Source: Heterobasidion occidentale (Eukaryota; Basidiomycota; Agaricomycetes; Russulales; Bondarzewiaceae). Taken from it: a stretch of 64,000 bases of DNA. The position numbers and the translations under genes were made by a program. How positions within the stretch are numbered: position 1 is the first letter of the stretch; every line of letters starts with the position of its first letter. Positions 23,921 to 35,418 of the stretch are shown here, piece by piece. The stretch lies in contig JBCAQO010000003.1 of assembly GCA_039111635.1 (NCBI GenBank), positions 992,001-1,056,000 of the forward strand, written 5' to 3'. The notes below the pieces were generated by a model that saw nothing but the letters and a program-made list of their open reading frames with translations, was not told where the DNA came from and did not search any database.

Positions 23921-24334
23921 TTCTTCTTGAAGCTTTGAGGAGGACGGCGTTGATTTCGTTGGCGGCTTCGCTAATACCGTCACGCGTGACCGCCCGAGCT
24001 GTGGCTTGGACCTATACAGTTCAATGCTCTCATTCTCACGCTACGAAAGCATATTCCATAAATGGTTCCCAGATCTCCGACCCCATGTATGCGAGTGCAC
24101 GACGTTAGGAATAAGTATTCAAGGTGCTAACATAATGCATTGATGAGGCGTGCACATGAGGACTTGAGATATGGGACAGCTTGGGTGCGAATGAGAAGGT
24201 AAAGAACAGATGAGCAATCAGCCAGCAACGGTTACCTCTACATCCTGCCCTTCTATATCCCTTGTTGTCGAAAGGAGAAAAAATATAATAATGAACAAAC
24301 ACAAGGGTTTTGTTACTCGCCAGTAAAAGACATA
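23921..24334. other. Intergenic, eL36 promoter region
   Basis: About 410 bp between the eL36 start and the CK2 beta stop. A minus-strand open stretch near 23930-24010 ([20 protein letters not shown]) has no start or partner exon and is probably chance or leader sequence. Confidence 0.3.
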
Positions 24335-25991
24335 TCAAACAGAGACCAAAGGCCGGTGAATGCTTTGACGTACCACCTTCACTCTCGATCCTGACTTCAT
24401 GGAGGGTAGTGAGGCGATTGTCGCACGAACAACGTTGTCGCTTGTGGGACCTGACAGTCGGAGAGCGGTAGTTGGTGGAGAGGCCTTGGGAATTGATTCT
24501 GGAGGGTGCCGTCGAGAGCCTGTGGGAGCATTACCAGCCTCTTCCTCCTCTTCCTCCTCTTCCTCCTCATCGTCATCTTCCCCCGCGACATGGTCCTGAA
24601 AATAGATGAGATATTGGGCCCTCAGAGTATGCGGATTTATCAATGAAGAACTCACTGGGTCGAAATCTTCCATGCGCCGATCCTCTGCATGCTCCTCTTC
24701 CTCATCCTCGTACTGATCGTCATCGTCATCGATCCATCGTCCTCTCCAATCCACATCGTCTAATTGTTCAGGTGACTCAGGTCGCAACCTCATCCACTGC
24801 ATTCGGGGCCCACTCTTTGCCCTCTCGCTGACACGGAACCCGTAAATCTTGGCCGTGTACACCTTCCCTGCGGCACGCCTTTGTCCACCATTGCCATTCG
24901 GATTCACGAAAGGCGGAGCCTGTGAGGAATTATTGGTAGAGCTTTGTGGGGAACGACCAGGAGAGATCGAGCCTAAACTCAAAGAAGGTTTCCAGAATGG
25001 TGCAGGCATGAGGTCACGGTAGCTTTGAAAGAAGAGATGAGCAAATGTTGTCCCAAAGAACGCGCCTAATGACCAAAGGTGTAAGTCACGTTGGCCCGGG
25101 CTAATGAACGCGGTAAACATACCATCGACTCCCTGGAATCGGCTGCTCGGGGGAATATAGATGTCGTTGCAATTTGGACAGTACAGCTTGACAGTGTCTA
25201 GTCCGGGCAGGTTCGATCGTCCGCACGGCACGACGTTACATCCCATGCAATACACGCGTGGACACGACCCGAATATCCCGGTCTCGTACTTCTCCGCCTG
25301 CACATAGTATGCTTACGATTTGCTGAGCAGTAGAAGTGATGACAAGCGTACCATTGCTTGGAGCCCCGCTCGCGTGAGTATAAAACGCTGATGTACCAAA
25401 CCGTAAAGCAACTCAGCGGAAGCTTCGACGATAGATACATCTGGTATCTTGGTCGAATCCTCATCTGACAGGTCAAAATCAGGTAAACGGATAGCTTAGG
25501 CCCAGCTGAATGTACCTCAGAGGATAGAACGGAACGCACCAGGCTCGACGTCCAACACCATCTCCATTGCCTCCTTCCAAAATGGCACCATCGTACTGAG
25601 CCCCGTCAGATTAAAGTCATCCTCGATGAAGTCTTCGGCCACCTCGCAAAAGTAATCGTGTCCAGGCAATGAGCAAAACCAACAGATCCACGAAAGTGTT
25701 GAAGTGGGTGTCGATGATGCTGAACGAGAGTCCATGGTTCGATAACAAACGGACAAAAAGCAAATAAACGCCCAGGGCGATGTGATGGAGCAAATCAAGG
25801 GTAACAACAATCCTCGTGTTAGTAACGGACAGGATCTCGCCGAAATAAGCATTTAAGGACGCACTGTATCCTTCCTGGTCTTCTACCTCCTCCATGAGTT
25901 CGTCGCCTTCGCCAGTTACAGAGACATGCTCTTCGTCGAGCATGACCGATTGACTGGTGTCCATTGGCTGCGATTGCGCCCGACGAGACAT
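24335..25991 (-). CDS. CKB1: Casein kinase 2 regulatory subunit beta
   Basis: Regulatory dimer of CK2. Exon 1 (MSRRAQSQPMDTSQSVMLDE) is joined by a gtgcgt...ttcag intron to WICWFCSLPGHDYFCEVAED and FIEDDFNLTGLSTMVPFWKE. Then follow IPDVSIVEASAELLYGLVHQ and the zinc-ribbon dimerisation motif CPRVYCMGCNVVPCGRSN...KLYCPNCNDIY (four Cys pairs), with AFFGTTFAHLFFQSYRDL and KIYGFRVSERAK. The conserved core matches the family. It is followed by an unusually long C-terminal tail with a run of about ten Glu encoded by a tcc-rich repeat at 24537-24575. An insert rich in Ser/Gln/Asn (SPGRSPQSSTNNSSQA) lies between the zinc domain and KIYGF. No frameshift is seen. Confidence 0.92.
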
Positions 25992-26382
25992 GAGAATTGG
26001 CCAAACCGACCGAGGTTGACGGTATGCAATTGGTCTTTGCTTTTTATACTCCGCACCCCGCCTCGTCGTCCCGATCAAACGAGAGATTAGATATTAGATG
26101 TACGAAACTGTGATCTACGTTACTCGGAACACTTGAGTAACACTTGTCGCTCCGGAGAACACTGCATCACCGCGGGCAAGGGATGCATGAGGTACAAGGT
26201 TTCGATTCTGTCGGCGTACCGATATGTAGCACTCACTAGATCCCAACGCTAGAACTCTTTAGGAGGTAAAATTGTATTGGATTCTCATTCGGGTTGACTG
26301 GGTTTCGCGCGACATAACGAAAGTGCATGCCACAGAGAGTCACAATGGGCTGTGATAATGATATAATTTCTGGATCGTCTCT
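25992..26382. other. Intergenic, nothing recognised
   Basis: About 390 bp between the CK2 beta start and the FEX stop. It presumably contains the CK2 beta promoter. No coding or RNA signature was seen. Confidence 0.3.
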
Positions 26383-27722
26383 CTACGCGAACTGGCAACT
26401 ACCTTGTTCACTGACATTTCCCGCCCAAAAGGAAGGGCCCATGATCACCAACATGAGCAGCTGTCCAGTAAACAAGCTCACGGCAACATATGTCCACGCC
26501 TTTCGCTTCTTCAACGCATACACCTCTGCTGCGAACGTGCTTACTGTCGTGAGACAGCCGCAATACCCGTCTGCCAAGCCCTGAAGCACAGCGCACGCGT
26601 TCGGCGAAACAGGATCGGGAAGACCCTGTAATACATGAAACGTGGCGAGAAGCCCCGTGCCGAAAGCGTTAGCTGCCAAGGTCCCCATAGGCAGTAACTT
26701 GAATCGAGAGTTCAAACTGATCGATAGGAGATATCTCGTCAACGTTCCTGGAAACGAGGAGTAAGGCGGGTCGCCTTGTGTCGGAAAGAATCAGGCAACC
26801 GAAAGTAAGCGGGGTATGTGGCGAAGTAAATCAGAATTGAGAGGACTGTCACGCCATAGCGGATAGTTCGCGACGGGGGCGAATGGATGGGATATGGGGT
26901 GCAATAAGAGAGGCCAGATGTATGCCGAAATTTAAGGAGGCGAGGGATATTGAAAGCGTGAAGAACAGTTTGGTCGAGCCGTCTATCACCTACCGGGCGG
27001 TCAGGCAGGTCAACACTGAGACCATATATACATACGTCTCGTAGCCAATCACGGTGGTCATGTTTTTCATTAATCCAAGAATTGAAGACATCGAGTTGCC
27101 AGCCGGAAAATGTTGTGAATGACCCGCAGAAACCTACCATAGATATCAATTGAGCGTAGCAAACAAATTGTGGAAGAAAGGGTCTACCTGTGGTTAAAGC
27201 GGTATATAGGGGGCCATAGCTATCAAAAAATGCGAGTTCAGACTTTAGCTACAGAGCACTTCTGGAGGGCTTACAAGTTTCCCAATGGCTCTTTTACGCC
27301 TAAACCGATGCCCATGATGAGACACCCAATGGCTTGGATATAAGCGAGCGAGAATATGCTCTGTCCATCATAGGTAACGAGGGCTTGAAGACCGAGTCGT
27401 GCAAGCGCGCCAAAGACGGAAGTGGGCATTAGGAGCGCTAGAACGGCTGGCGATAAAGGATGATAGATTTTTGCGGGAGGGAGCTTCTCAGCGATGTTGG
27501 GGGGTCGGTCAATGCTCGCAAGAGATGTAGCATCATCAACGGGCTCCTGGTGTCCGATAGCGGATCCTACATCGGTGGGTCGGTGAGTGAGAGAAGGGCG
27601 TGTGGGGAACTCTTCTGGTTTCGCGGTCAAGCTAGTCTCGGTAGGTGACTCGCTGGTAGAGTTGCTGATAGGAAACGGTAAACGGAAGAGCCCCCCTCGA
27701 GCGAGGATAACTTGTTCACCAT
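26383..27722 (-). CDS. FEX1: Fluoride exporter FEX (two-domain CrcB/Fluc)
   Basis: Plasma-membrane fluoride channel that protects against cytosolic fluoride; eukaryotic forms fuse two CrcB domains. The first domain is PTSVFGALARLGLQALVTYD with IQAIGCLIMGIGLGVKEPLG, followed after an intron by TGFCGSFTTFSGWQLDVFNS, the conserved Phe/Thr filter. The second domain reads LLPMGTLAANAFGTGLLATF, ACAVLQGLADGYCGCLTTVS and TFAAEVYALKKRKAWTYVAV. The N-terminus is hydrophilic. The best ATG (27722) is one frame off the conserved frame, which lacks its own ATG, so the start is uncertain. Two more breaks occur in C runs (plus-strand G runs at 26875-26879 and 26768-26770). Adding one base to each keeps IPSIRP-PSRTIRYGVTVLS and PPYSSFPGTLTRYLLS together. 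These look like assembly errors. Confidence 0.85.
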
Positions 27723-27816
27723 GACAAGTGCAGCCGCAAGGCTGAAGCACTGAAGCCTGAGGACAGGCTAGCGACTGCTAGCAGACGTTATAAGGAAGGG
27801 CCAGGAGTCATTTGAA

Positions 27817-27840
27817 TCCGGACCAAATCATAGGTCCGGA
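27817..27840. promoter_or_regulatory. Perfect 8-bp inverted repeat upstream of FEX
   Basis: tccggacc, an 8-bp spacer, then ggtccgga. It lies about 95 bp upstream of the candidate FEX start. The inverted CGG/CCG triplets are the kind of site bound by fungal Zn2Cys6 regulators. A role in FEX expression is inference. Confidence 0.35.
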
Positions 27841-30180
27841 CGCTCCATTAATTGTATCTGGATGAAATGGCCCCAAAAGGTCTATTTCGGTCTAGTTTTC
27901 TAACATATTTGATGGACGCGTCACAGATCCTCCCACCCACGCCTCGAAGGTATCTCGTAGCTTCATCATTTCGCTCGCGACTTGGGGGAGAGATTTATTC
28001 TTGGATGATTCAGGACGACCCCAGCCATCAAAACGACGGCTCGGAGCCTCATCAAGGACCTGCAATCTGTGACGCAGAGGTTTTGGCCTCGCATGCCACG
28101 CAATAGCCATGAACTCGTCCAAGACACGCTTGCGACCGGGTCTTTCGTGGTAGGCACCTTGTCAATATGCCAATGGGTGTTGTAACCAGCAGTCACAAGC
28201 TGAGTGGTAATGTAAGTGATGAATGCTCGCAGCATCCGCAGGTGGTTGGGGAACCCAATCCCCCGGTCGCGAGATGTCTCGTGTTCGACTCCTCGCATTG
28301 CATGACGTGAATAACTCTGCCTTTGATCCGAGCTTTCTCGCTCCCTAGGAATCGCGGTCTATACACTGCCTTTCATAGTTATATCGTACACCTCGGACTT
28401 GAACGTTTGAACATCGGATAAAACTTCGACACTCGTTCTAGTCAAGCCACCCTTCTCGTGCACGGTCATCTCGGGCTATCTGATTCTCTAGAAAAAATCG
28501 ATCAACGAGCTGGTGGGACCGCGTGGAGTCACCTTCCAATCAGGCTATTCTGAGCCATCTTCTGGTCTAATTCCAGGACGTCCTATCTTCTCGCGGCCGC
28601 AACTTTCGAAGTGAAGCGCTACGAGTACGCAATTACAGGGTATGCGAAGGTGAGTCTCCCTGAGTCTCCCGGCTTGACAGCAGGGCATAGTACTCAAGGC
28701 TGATCCATGTTCATTGAGTGGCCTTTCGTCCATCCAGTTTGAAAAGTCGCCATTCCTACTTGGGTTAATTTGAGCGCATCACCGTTGGAGGTGGTCGCAG
28801 ATCCTTGATCCGTGCGGTATGCATGCTGCCCAATAACACACGCAAAGTGACAGCTGCGCACAACGTCCGCCCAGTATGCTGTTTTTGTATTCTTATGAGG
28901 AAAGCAGCAAGTCAACGCTAGACTGATCAGGTAGAGCAGGCGATTTCACCACTCGATTGGCATCCGCAGGTTTGTCCTCAGCTTTGCACGAGTTGCATGT
29001 CATCATAGTAATAGCAACAGAGTAGCCCTTGTACTACCTGACAGGCTGGCTCCCCTATAGAGCGTGTCAGTGCGCCGTCTGGTCAGAGACAGGAATGCCA
29101 TGAGCCTGGTAATTTAATTTGCTCCATGACCTGAACCGTAGTGCGAGGATCTCCCATGAATTGGTCGACTGCCCCGTCTGTGAGTGTGAACCGGGTGGAG
29201 AGACCGGCCGCAGGTGTTGATTGTGCGTCGGTGATATCACCGACGGACTCATGTGCAACTTCTTCTCGGACGCAGGTGGGTCCATGATCAACACAGTTTC
29301 TAGACACTATACTTGTCGCCCACATCGTGACTGGTCCTTCGGCCGGGGGTAGATGTCGAGTGCACGTCTGCCCCTGAGAAGAGAAAGCTCTAACCGCATC
29401 TCCGTTATACGTACCTAGAGCCCTTCCAGGTCGTGGAATGAGGGAATAAACGGCATCCTGCATTCGCATCAAGACTGCGGACAAGCAGATCACTCGGCAG
29501 CGCATATAATTCGAGTCAGTGTATGTGCAGGACTTCCCACACTGTCAGCACAGGCATGCGGATAGGCGAAAAAACAGTAGGTACGTCTGTCGAGAAGAAG
29601 CGAAGCTCATACTCGAACTGGACAAAATGATCCACGATTACAAGCATTATATCCTCCCATCGCTCTTGGTCCTCGCCATTAGGTAGCACAATGTGGAAAG
29701 CAGAAAGGCTGCCTTGGTTTACGATGGACCGTGGTTGTAAGATGAAAAGATCAACACGGAGATGAAGGCGAGAATATAAATGGGCGTTTAGGGCAGGCGG
29801 GATCGATAGAAGCGGTCCCTGCCATGATGGTGCCACTTCGAATTCGACGAGCAAAGCGAGACCGCGGTTGTGGTCATGGTACGTGAAGCTTGTGAAGGTG
29901 CGTCTACATTTACTATCAGGCTCGATCGAGAGCAGAAGCCAACGATCTTCCGCCAGAGGAGAGGCCAATCTAAGGCCGAGTCAACCTTGCATCTCGCCGG
30001 GATCCATGGCCTGATCCCCGTTTGACAGCTGTGCTGACATGCAGGAGTTTCGTCGCCCTTGACAAGCTGATAAAAGCTGCAATCAGAAGTCGGTTGGCGT
30101 GGTCACCTCGCTCACACGTAGACACAGCACAGGTCTCCGTTCCTGCCTGGCCCACAGTCGGCTTGCTCGCTCGTTTCACA
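27841..30180. other. Gene-poor region with unassigned minus-strand open frames
   Basis: No product recognised over about 2.3 kb. The longest open frames are on the minus strand: 27966-28298 (GIGFPNHLRMLRAFITYITT), 29083-29505 and 29516-29968 (FTYHDHNRGLALLVEFEVAP, WEDIMLVIVDHFVQFEYELR). The last is 150 codons without a stop but has no ATG; a cttag acceptor just precedes it, so it could be an internal exon. Candidate introns exist but I cannot build a convincing model. It may be a lineage-specific or decayed gene. Confidence 0.3.
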
Positions 30181-30261
30181 GCTGGTCGGACGCGTCATCT
30201 CCATCGTCTGCTTAAAGCCGTCGTGCCTTTCGGTGCTAGCGACCCACGCCAGAACGCTCCC

Positions 30262-30830
30262 ATGTCTGACCGACGCTCTGCAATCCCCACGTTCTACTAC
30301 GCCGTCTTCGGCGTTTACGAGCCCATCCTCACTTGGATGGGGCTGCTGGGCACTCTGCTCGACCCCGAAAAAGTGGGTGTCAGACTGACGCTCTGCGAAT
30401 GCCACGGAATTGACCTTCATCGGCGAGGTAGACTCACAACCTGCAGGCACCCTGGCCGCGATTGTCACCGCCACCTACGCAGCTGCCGCTCGCTTCTATC
30501 GTGACCGTCGTCCAACTCGCCCATGTTTGTGCCCTCCTCGGCACCGTAAACTTTTTCCTCCTCTCCACCGCGCGGCGCCACCTCTTCGCGCAGCCCGCGC
30601 TCCAAGAAAAGGTCGTCAGCTCTCTGCTCACGCCCCTCCTCGCCGGCGACATCCTCCACATCGGTCTCACGATGTGGGCTTTGGGTGACAGTCGATGGCA
30701 TTTTTCAGAATGGAGCGGGACGCTGTGGACGACGATGATCCTCGGCTTGACCCTACTGGTCCCGCGAATCGCTTGGCATATGGGCGTGGGCCGTTACGTG
30801 GACAAGAGGGATGGGAAGGTCTTCGGCTGA
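30262..30830 (+). CDS. DUF7704-family integral membrane protein
   Basis: Small fungal membrane protein of unknown function. Exon 1 reads MSDRRSAIPTFYYAVFGVYE and PILTWMGLLGTLLDPEK, a hydrophobic segment with the family's PxFYYxxFGxYEP start. An intron (30373-30441) joins DPEK to APWPRLSPPPTQLPLASIVT, then VVQLAHVCALLGTVNFFLL, SLLTPLLAGDILHIGLTMWA and TMILGLTLLVPRIAWHMGVG. That is four predicted membrane helices, and the protein ends in a short basic tail. About 165 residues, usual for the family. The role is unknown. Confidence 0.75.
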
Positions 30831-31397
30831 CCATCACCGGGTGGTGGTCCGCCGCGGTGCCATGCGCTGCTCCAGTTTAGTCTGCTTCAGTCAGTGTTCT
30901 TTGCCCGGATCCAAGCTTGGAATGGACTTCATAGACCCACTCTACGATTGCAGAGTAGATGTCATGATGTACCTTACAGGCATCTCATCTCATCTCATCC
31001 GACACGCTACACAAGGGTTCACAGGTTGCATACATGGACACAGGGATAGCACATCGGACTTCTTGTCGTTCTTGGGTTGGCGATGTACTGCATTAGATAA
31101 TATCAGGATTATAGTGTGAGCTGAGGCTAACATGCGGACAAAGAGCCAATGTGAGGTGGATTCTGCGGGCAAGAGATACAGAATGTCAGTTCGCGAATGG
31201 ACATCCCAAGGAGAAGCGATGTGGAAAAGGTCATATTAGATCAAGAAAAGGCTCAACGGGCGCCCACCGCACAGAACGCGGGGCTCCCTCGTCCACTAGT
31301 TTTGTTCACCCCGAATCACGATGGCATGAGACTCACCCAAAATCCGAAGACAACCATATGCTATTGCGCGATGGCCGCACGTCAGCGCACGTCTCAT
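30831..31397. other. Intergenic between convergent genes
   Basis: About 570 bp between the stops of the DUF7704 gene and COX18. No coding or RNA signature recognised; it should contain both 3' untranslated regions. Confidence 0.3.
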
Positions 31398-32592
31398 TTA
31401 TCGTGTTTTCCTCCGGGCGTTGACAGGCGGGGGCGGATCGTCCGGCTTGGCCTCCGACGCGCGCTGCCGACGCGCGCTCGCCCTGTGCCTCTCCCACCAA
31501 TCAAACGCCCACGACTGGAGCAGCCCGAACGTCGCGGAGGAGACCCAGTACAGCATAACGCCCTGGAAACATTTTTCCCGTCAACATTCCACACCGTCGA
31601 CCATCAGAGAGACAGAGAGAACGCAGCCACTGACCCCGGGAACCACGAGCCCGACCAGGATACGGCCCACGGACAGGACCCGCAGCGCGGACTGCACGAT
31701 CTTCTGCGGCTCCAGGACGATCTGCCCCTGCGCCTTCTTCTCCGCGTTGGCCTTCTCCTGCTCGGCCCTGCGCTCGCGCGTGGCGGCGTCGACGAACCAG
31801 TGCGAGGACTCGACGTTCGCGAGCGTGATGAGGCCGAGCGCGATGGGCAGCGTCGCGGTCGGGTCGGCGTGCGCGAGCGACGTGAGCGTGAGGAACGACT
31901 CCGAGTCGAACACGGTCGGCGGCTGCGCGGTGTGCGAGAGCATCATGGACGTCCCGACGAAGATCGGGAGCTGCGTGATGGGCGGGATCAGCATCGTGGC
32001 CTTGGGCCCGCACCGGTGCAGGGAAAACAGCTCGTTCCGCCGACGGGTGAGCTGCGGCGCGGCGAGTCCGACACACGTCAGTCAGTCAGTCAGTCAGTGC
32101 GGGCGACACGCATGGCGAGAGAGGCACTCAACCGCTTTCCGCACGCGCTTTTGGTAGGCCTCCCGCAGTTCGTCCTTCGTCCCGCGCACTTTTTCCTTCC
32201 TCATCTCGAGCATGACGCGCTCCTGCACCCCGGGCTTGTCCTGCAGGAGTTGTGGGATGACATGGGTCTCCACTCTCCACTGCCGCTTTTTTGCCTGATC
32301 AGGAGGGTGCCTGCATGACATGTCGTGGCACTTGGAAGTCATGAGAAACACGCACCCAAACAGAGAAAGGGACAGTGAGCGCCAGGCGAGTGACGATGGT
32401 CACCAAGATGATCGTGGTCGAGTACGGAGGGAACGACGCTGGAAGAGGGAGCGCCTGCGCCAAGTCTAGAAAACCCTCGGAGAGAGTTTGCATCATGGAC
32501 CCGACATTTCTTTTGTGCACGCGCGATGCGACGGGCAGGCGTCGAGGGATGTGGAGGAGAATGTTGGCGCGGGCATTCCTTGCCACGAACAT
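31398..32592 (-). CDS. COX18: Mitochondrial inner-membrane insertase COX18 (Oxa1/YidC family)
   Basis: Inserts the C-terminal domain of Cox2 and similar segments into the inner membrane. The ATG at 32592 gives an Arg-rich presequence (MFVARNARANILLHIPRRLP); an in-frame start further up is also possible. The first transmembrane segment is TTIILVTIVTRLALTVPFSV. A matrix loop follows (IPQLLQDKPGVQERVMLEMR, ELREAYQKRVRKA). Further helices are TMLIPPITQLPIFVGTSMML, DPTATLPIALGLITLANVES, LSVGRILVGLVVPG and, after an intron, GVMLYWVSSATFGLLQSW. A short Arg/Lys tail ends at 31398. The layout matches the COX18/OXA2 branch, which lacks Oxa1's long ribosome-binding tail. A cagt microsatellite (about 32076-32098) lies in one intron. 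Confidence 0.8.
32076..32098. repeat. (cagt)n microsatellite
   Basis: About five tandem copies of cagt within a COX18 intron. Confidence 0.8.
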
Positions 32593-32876
32593 TGAGTTTG
32601 CGGTCAATCTGCCGCCACCATGGAGTCCGAAACCAAAAGACAATTTACGTGATACGGCTCAAAAGCGCCTTCAGTCAGCAGACCGCCGATAGCGTTGGGT
32701 GAACGTCCTGGTTCATACAATTACAAAGGGCTCACGTCGAAGAGGCAGATGGAGATTGCGTGAAAAGAAAAGAAAAAAACATGGGTACGACAAGCATATC
32801 ATATCTCCTAGTGACCGTGCGCCCAAAGAACACTCCCCAACTCCTCATAACGGCATACATACGCTCGCACCGCCGC

Positions 32877-33653
32877 TCAGAAGTTGAGCTGGTGAGGGTA
32901 CTGACCCTTGGAGAGTCCCCAGCTCGCCTTCAGGTACTTGGCCAAGTTCTCCGTCTTCTTGATAGACTCGATGATCGCCTTGTCGACCTCCTTCTGGTCG
33001 GCCGACTTGGCTTCGGGGAACGCCTCCTTCTCTTTGGGCTTGCCCTCCGAGAAAAACTCCTCCTCCGCGGAGGCCGACGCCTTCTTCGCGGCCTTGGCGA
33101 AGTAAGCGTCGTTGAACTTGTCGTCGACCTGCATCTCGAGATTTGAACACGCGAGATCAAAAAGCCCCCAATCGCTCCGCCAACGCACCTTCAAGTCGCC
33201 GAGGTCAAGTTTTGTGGACGTCGCAATGACATAGGCCTGGTTCACCCGACGGAGAGGTACACCGTTGACCTTGAAAGGACCCGTGACCAACAACAGCCCG
33301 CTCTCCAACTGCTTCAGGAACACGACGCGCTTCCCCCGGAACCGACCCGCCAGCAAGATCAACACGGTGCCGCGGGAGATGGAGGAGCGGAGGGATGTGG
33401 GCTTCGCGGTCTTGCGGCTCTTCTTGGGCAGACGGACGTCCTCAGCGGGGTAGAAGCGGGGGGCTTTCGAGGTGGGGACGAGGCGCGTGGCGCCGTTCTT
33501 TTCGCCGCCGACCTGCACCTCTTTAGTGGGCACGGCCTCGGCGGCGGCGGGCGCGTCGGTTTTTTTCTGGCCCTTGTAGAGTGCGCGGCGGGCGAAGACT
33601 TGCGAGCGGGACAGGCGTCCGACGCTGGGGACAATCTCCTTGCTGCGGGCCAT
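32877..33653 (-). CDS. RPL6: Ribosomal protein eL6
   Basis: 60S subunit protein. ATG 33653 opens MARSKEIVPSVGRLSRSQVF. The core SLRSSISRGTVLILLAGRFR, GKRVVFLKQLESGLLLVTGP and FKVNGVPLRRVNQAYVIATS is highly conserved. The apparent insert after LDLGDLK is an in-frame intron (gtgcgt donor, atgcag acceptor, about 33131-33189), so the protein continues VDDKFNDAYFAKAAKKA. The end YLKASWGLSKGQYPHQLNF is the family C-terminus. It is divergent from the nucleotidase gene, with about 440 bp between starts. Confidence 0.95.
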   Translation of the reverse strand: MARSKEIVPSVGRLSRSQVFARRALYKGQKKTDAPAAAEAVPTKEVQVGGEKNGATRLVPTSKAPRFYPAEDVRLPKKSRKTAKPTSLRSSISRGTVLILLAGRFRGKRVVFLKQLESGLLLVTGPFKVNGVPLRRVNQAYVIATSTKLDLGDLKVRWRSDWGLFDLACSNLEMQVDDKFNDAYFAKAAKKASASAEEEFFSEGKPKEKEAFPEAKSADQKEVDKAIIESIKKTENLAKYLKASWGLSKGQYPHQLNF

Positions 33654-34090
33654 CTGAGGGGGCGCAAGGGCGTGAGCACGGACCGAAACGAGACCTCACT
33701 TGCACTGAGCGGGTCCCCCAGAGATGCCTGCGCGCGCGAGTGCATCCGTCCAGCCGTCGACCCATCCATCCTGATTGCGCCGGCCAATTTCCGCCGCGAA
33801 AGCGCCTCCGCACCTCTGGGGACTCCTGGAACACGCTGGGGCATGAATACGGCGGGAAACGGTGCTCACAATCGTAGATCTTGAGGTTGCTGTGAGGGAC
33901 GTCTATACGCTTACAGAGTTCGCTAGGGACGCCGGGCGGAGTTCGGTCTGCCCACCGTGAGACTTTGTTTCCATACATGGACGCGCGGACTGACTCTTGC
34001 AAGCCGAATTCTCGAGAGCTGACACGGAGCCGAGGCTTGCTTGATACCACCATCGCGCTCTGAATACCTATTCCTCTTTCATTGACCAAG
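33654..34090. promoter_or_regulatory. Divergent promoter region eL6 / SDT1
   Basis: About 440 bp between the two start codons. Minus-strand open frames here overlap the eL6 leader and resemble no family. Specific factor sites could not be assigned. Confidence 0.4.
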
Positions 34091-35175
34091 ATGACCGCGG
34101 ACCAGACACAAGGTAGCGCCGATTCCATGTGCCTCAAAAGCAGACAGCTCACTTCGACAGATGACCGGCTCATTGTCTTCTTCGACATCGACAACACGCT
34201 CTACTCTGCGAGCTCCAAGATCTCGGAGGCGATGGGCACGCGCATCCACGGTGCGTCTCCTATCCCCCACCATCTCTTTGTATACCGAGCGATGCGCCCA
34301 CAGCGTACTTCCTCACCCTCGGCCTCTCCGACGAAGAAGCCTCCGACCTGCACCACAAATACTACTCGCAGTACGGCCTCGCGCTGCGCGGCCTCACGCG
34401 CCATCACAACGTAGGTGAAGCCGCTTTCCCTGCCTCCTCCTCCTCCTCCCGCCCGTCGCCCTGCCTGCTTCGCGCCCCGACTCACCGCGGCCACAGACCC
34501 CCTAGACTTTGACCAGAAATGCGACGGGTCGCTCCCGCTCGAGGAGATGATCCAGCCCGACCCGGCGCTGCGCCAGCTCTTCCTGGACATCGACCGCTCG
34601 AAGGTGCGCGTCTGGGCGCTCACGAACGCGTACCGCACGGTAAGAGTCCCTCGTCCTCGCGCCCCCGCGCCCCCGCACCGCGCGTCTGACGCCTCGCACG
34701 GCGGTGAACGCAGCACGCGCAGCGCGTCCTCCGCATCCTGCACCTCGAGGACCAGATCGACGGGCTGGTCTTCTGCGACTACGCCGAGCCCAACTTCGTC
34801 TGCAAGCCCGAGCCGGAATACTACCACCAGGTCCGTCTCCCACTCTTCACCTGCCTGCTCCCACTCCCACTCCCCGTCTCACCGCGCCTCACCGCGCCCG
34901 CGCAGGCGCTCAAAAAGGCGAACGTGAGAGACCCCGCGCGGTGCCTCTTCATCGACGACAGCCTCACGAACGTCAAGGCCGCCGCGCGCCTCGGGTGGGG
35001 CCGCTGCGTGCACTTCTGCGAGACGGGCCTCGAGGCGATGGAGGGCGGGCGCATGAAGCGCATCGGCGGCGGCGACCTGCAGAGCGCGCCGGACCCCGCG
35101 CTCGAGGACAGGATCGAGGCCGTGAGCGAGCTAAGGCAGCTGCGCGACGTGTGGGTGGACATCTTCGCGAAGTAG
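34091..35175 (+). CDS. SDT1: HAD-family pyrimidine 5'-nucleotidase (SDT1/PHM8-like)
   Basis: Dephosphorylates nucleoside monophosphates. The catalytic HAD motif I is FFDIDNTLYSASSKISEAMG (both Asp present). Exon 2 encodes YFLTLGLSDEEASDLHHKYY and LRGLTRHHN. Exon 3 has VDPLDFDQKCDGSLPLEEMI, a substrate-specificity segment typical of SDT1, and motif II KVRVWALTNAYRT. Exon 4 is RVLRILHLEDQIDGLVFCDY with the motif III Lys in CKPEPEYYHQ. Exon 5 has motif IV ARCLFIDDSLTNVKAAARLG. The C-terminal ~45 residues are charged. Exons are separated by very GC-rich introns and the frame is intact. Confidence 0.88.
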
Positions 35176-35418
35176 TGGGCTGGGGACCGCGCGGAAATGC
35201 GGAGGGGTGCGCGGGCGAGGAAGGCAAGGGCGCGGCGTTGTGCATCGTACATTGTACAGTAGTAATATACATACAGCGGATAGCAATAGGCACGTGTAGG
35301 TTGGTTTCTTAAAGTTAGACATGTACGGATGTAGGTCAGATAGTGAGTATGCAGGCGTGCCCAGGCGAGTCCTTCCATCGTCCACACAGGCCGGGGTATA
35401 ACGGGAAAAAGAGAGGAC

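Noticed and set aside
28250..28305. Possible tRNA because of gtgttcgactcc (T-loop-like)
   Set aside because: The flanking bases do not form a T stem and no matching acceptor or anticodon arm could be drawn.
31197..32318. 373-codon plus-strand open frame
   Set aside because: It lies antisense to COX18, is very rich in Arg/Asp/Gly from GC-biased codons and has no family signature; it is a shadow of the real gene and its introns.
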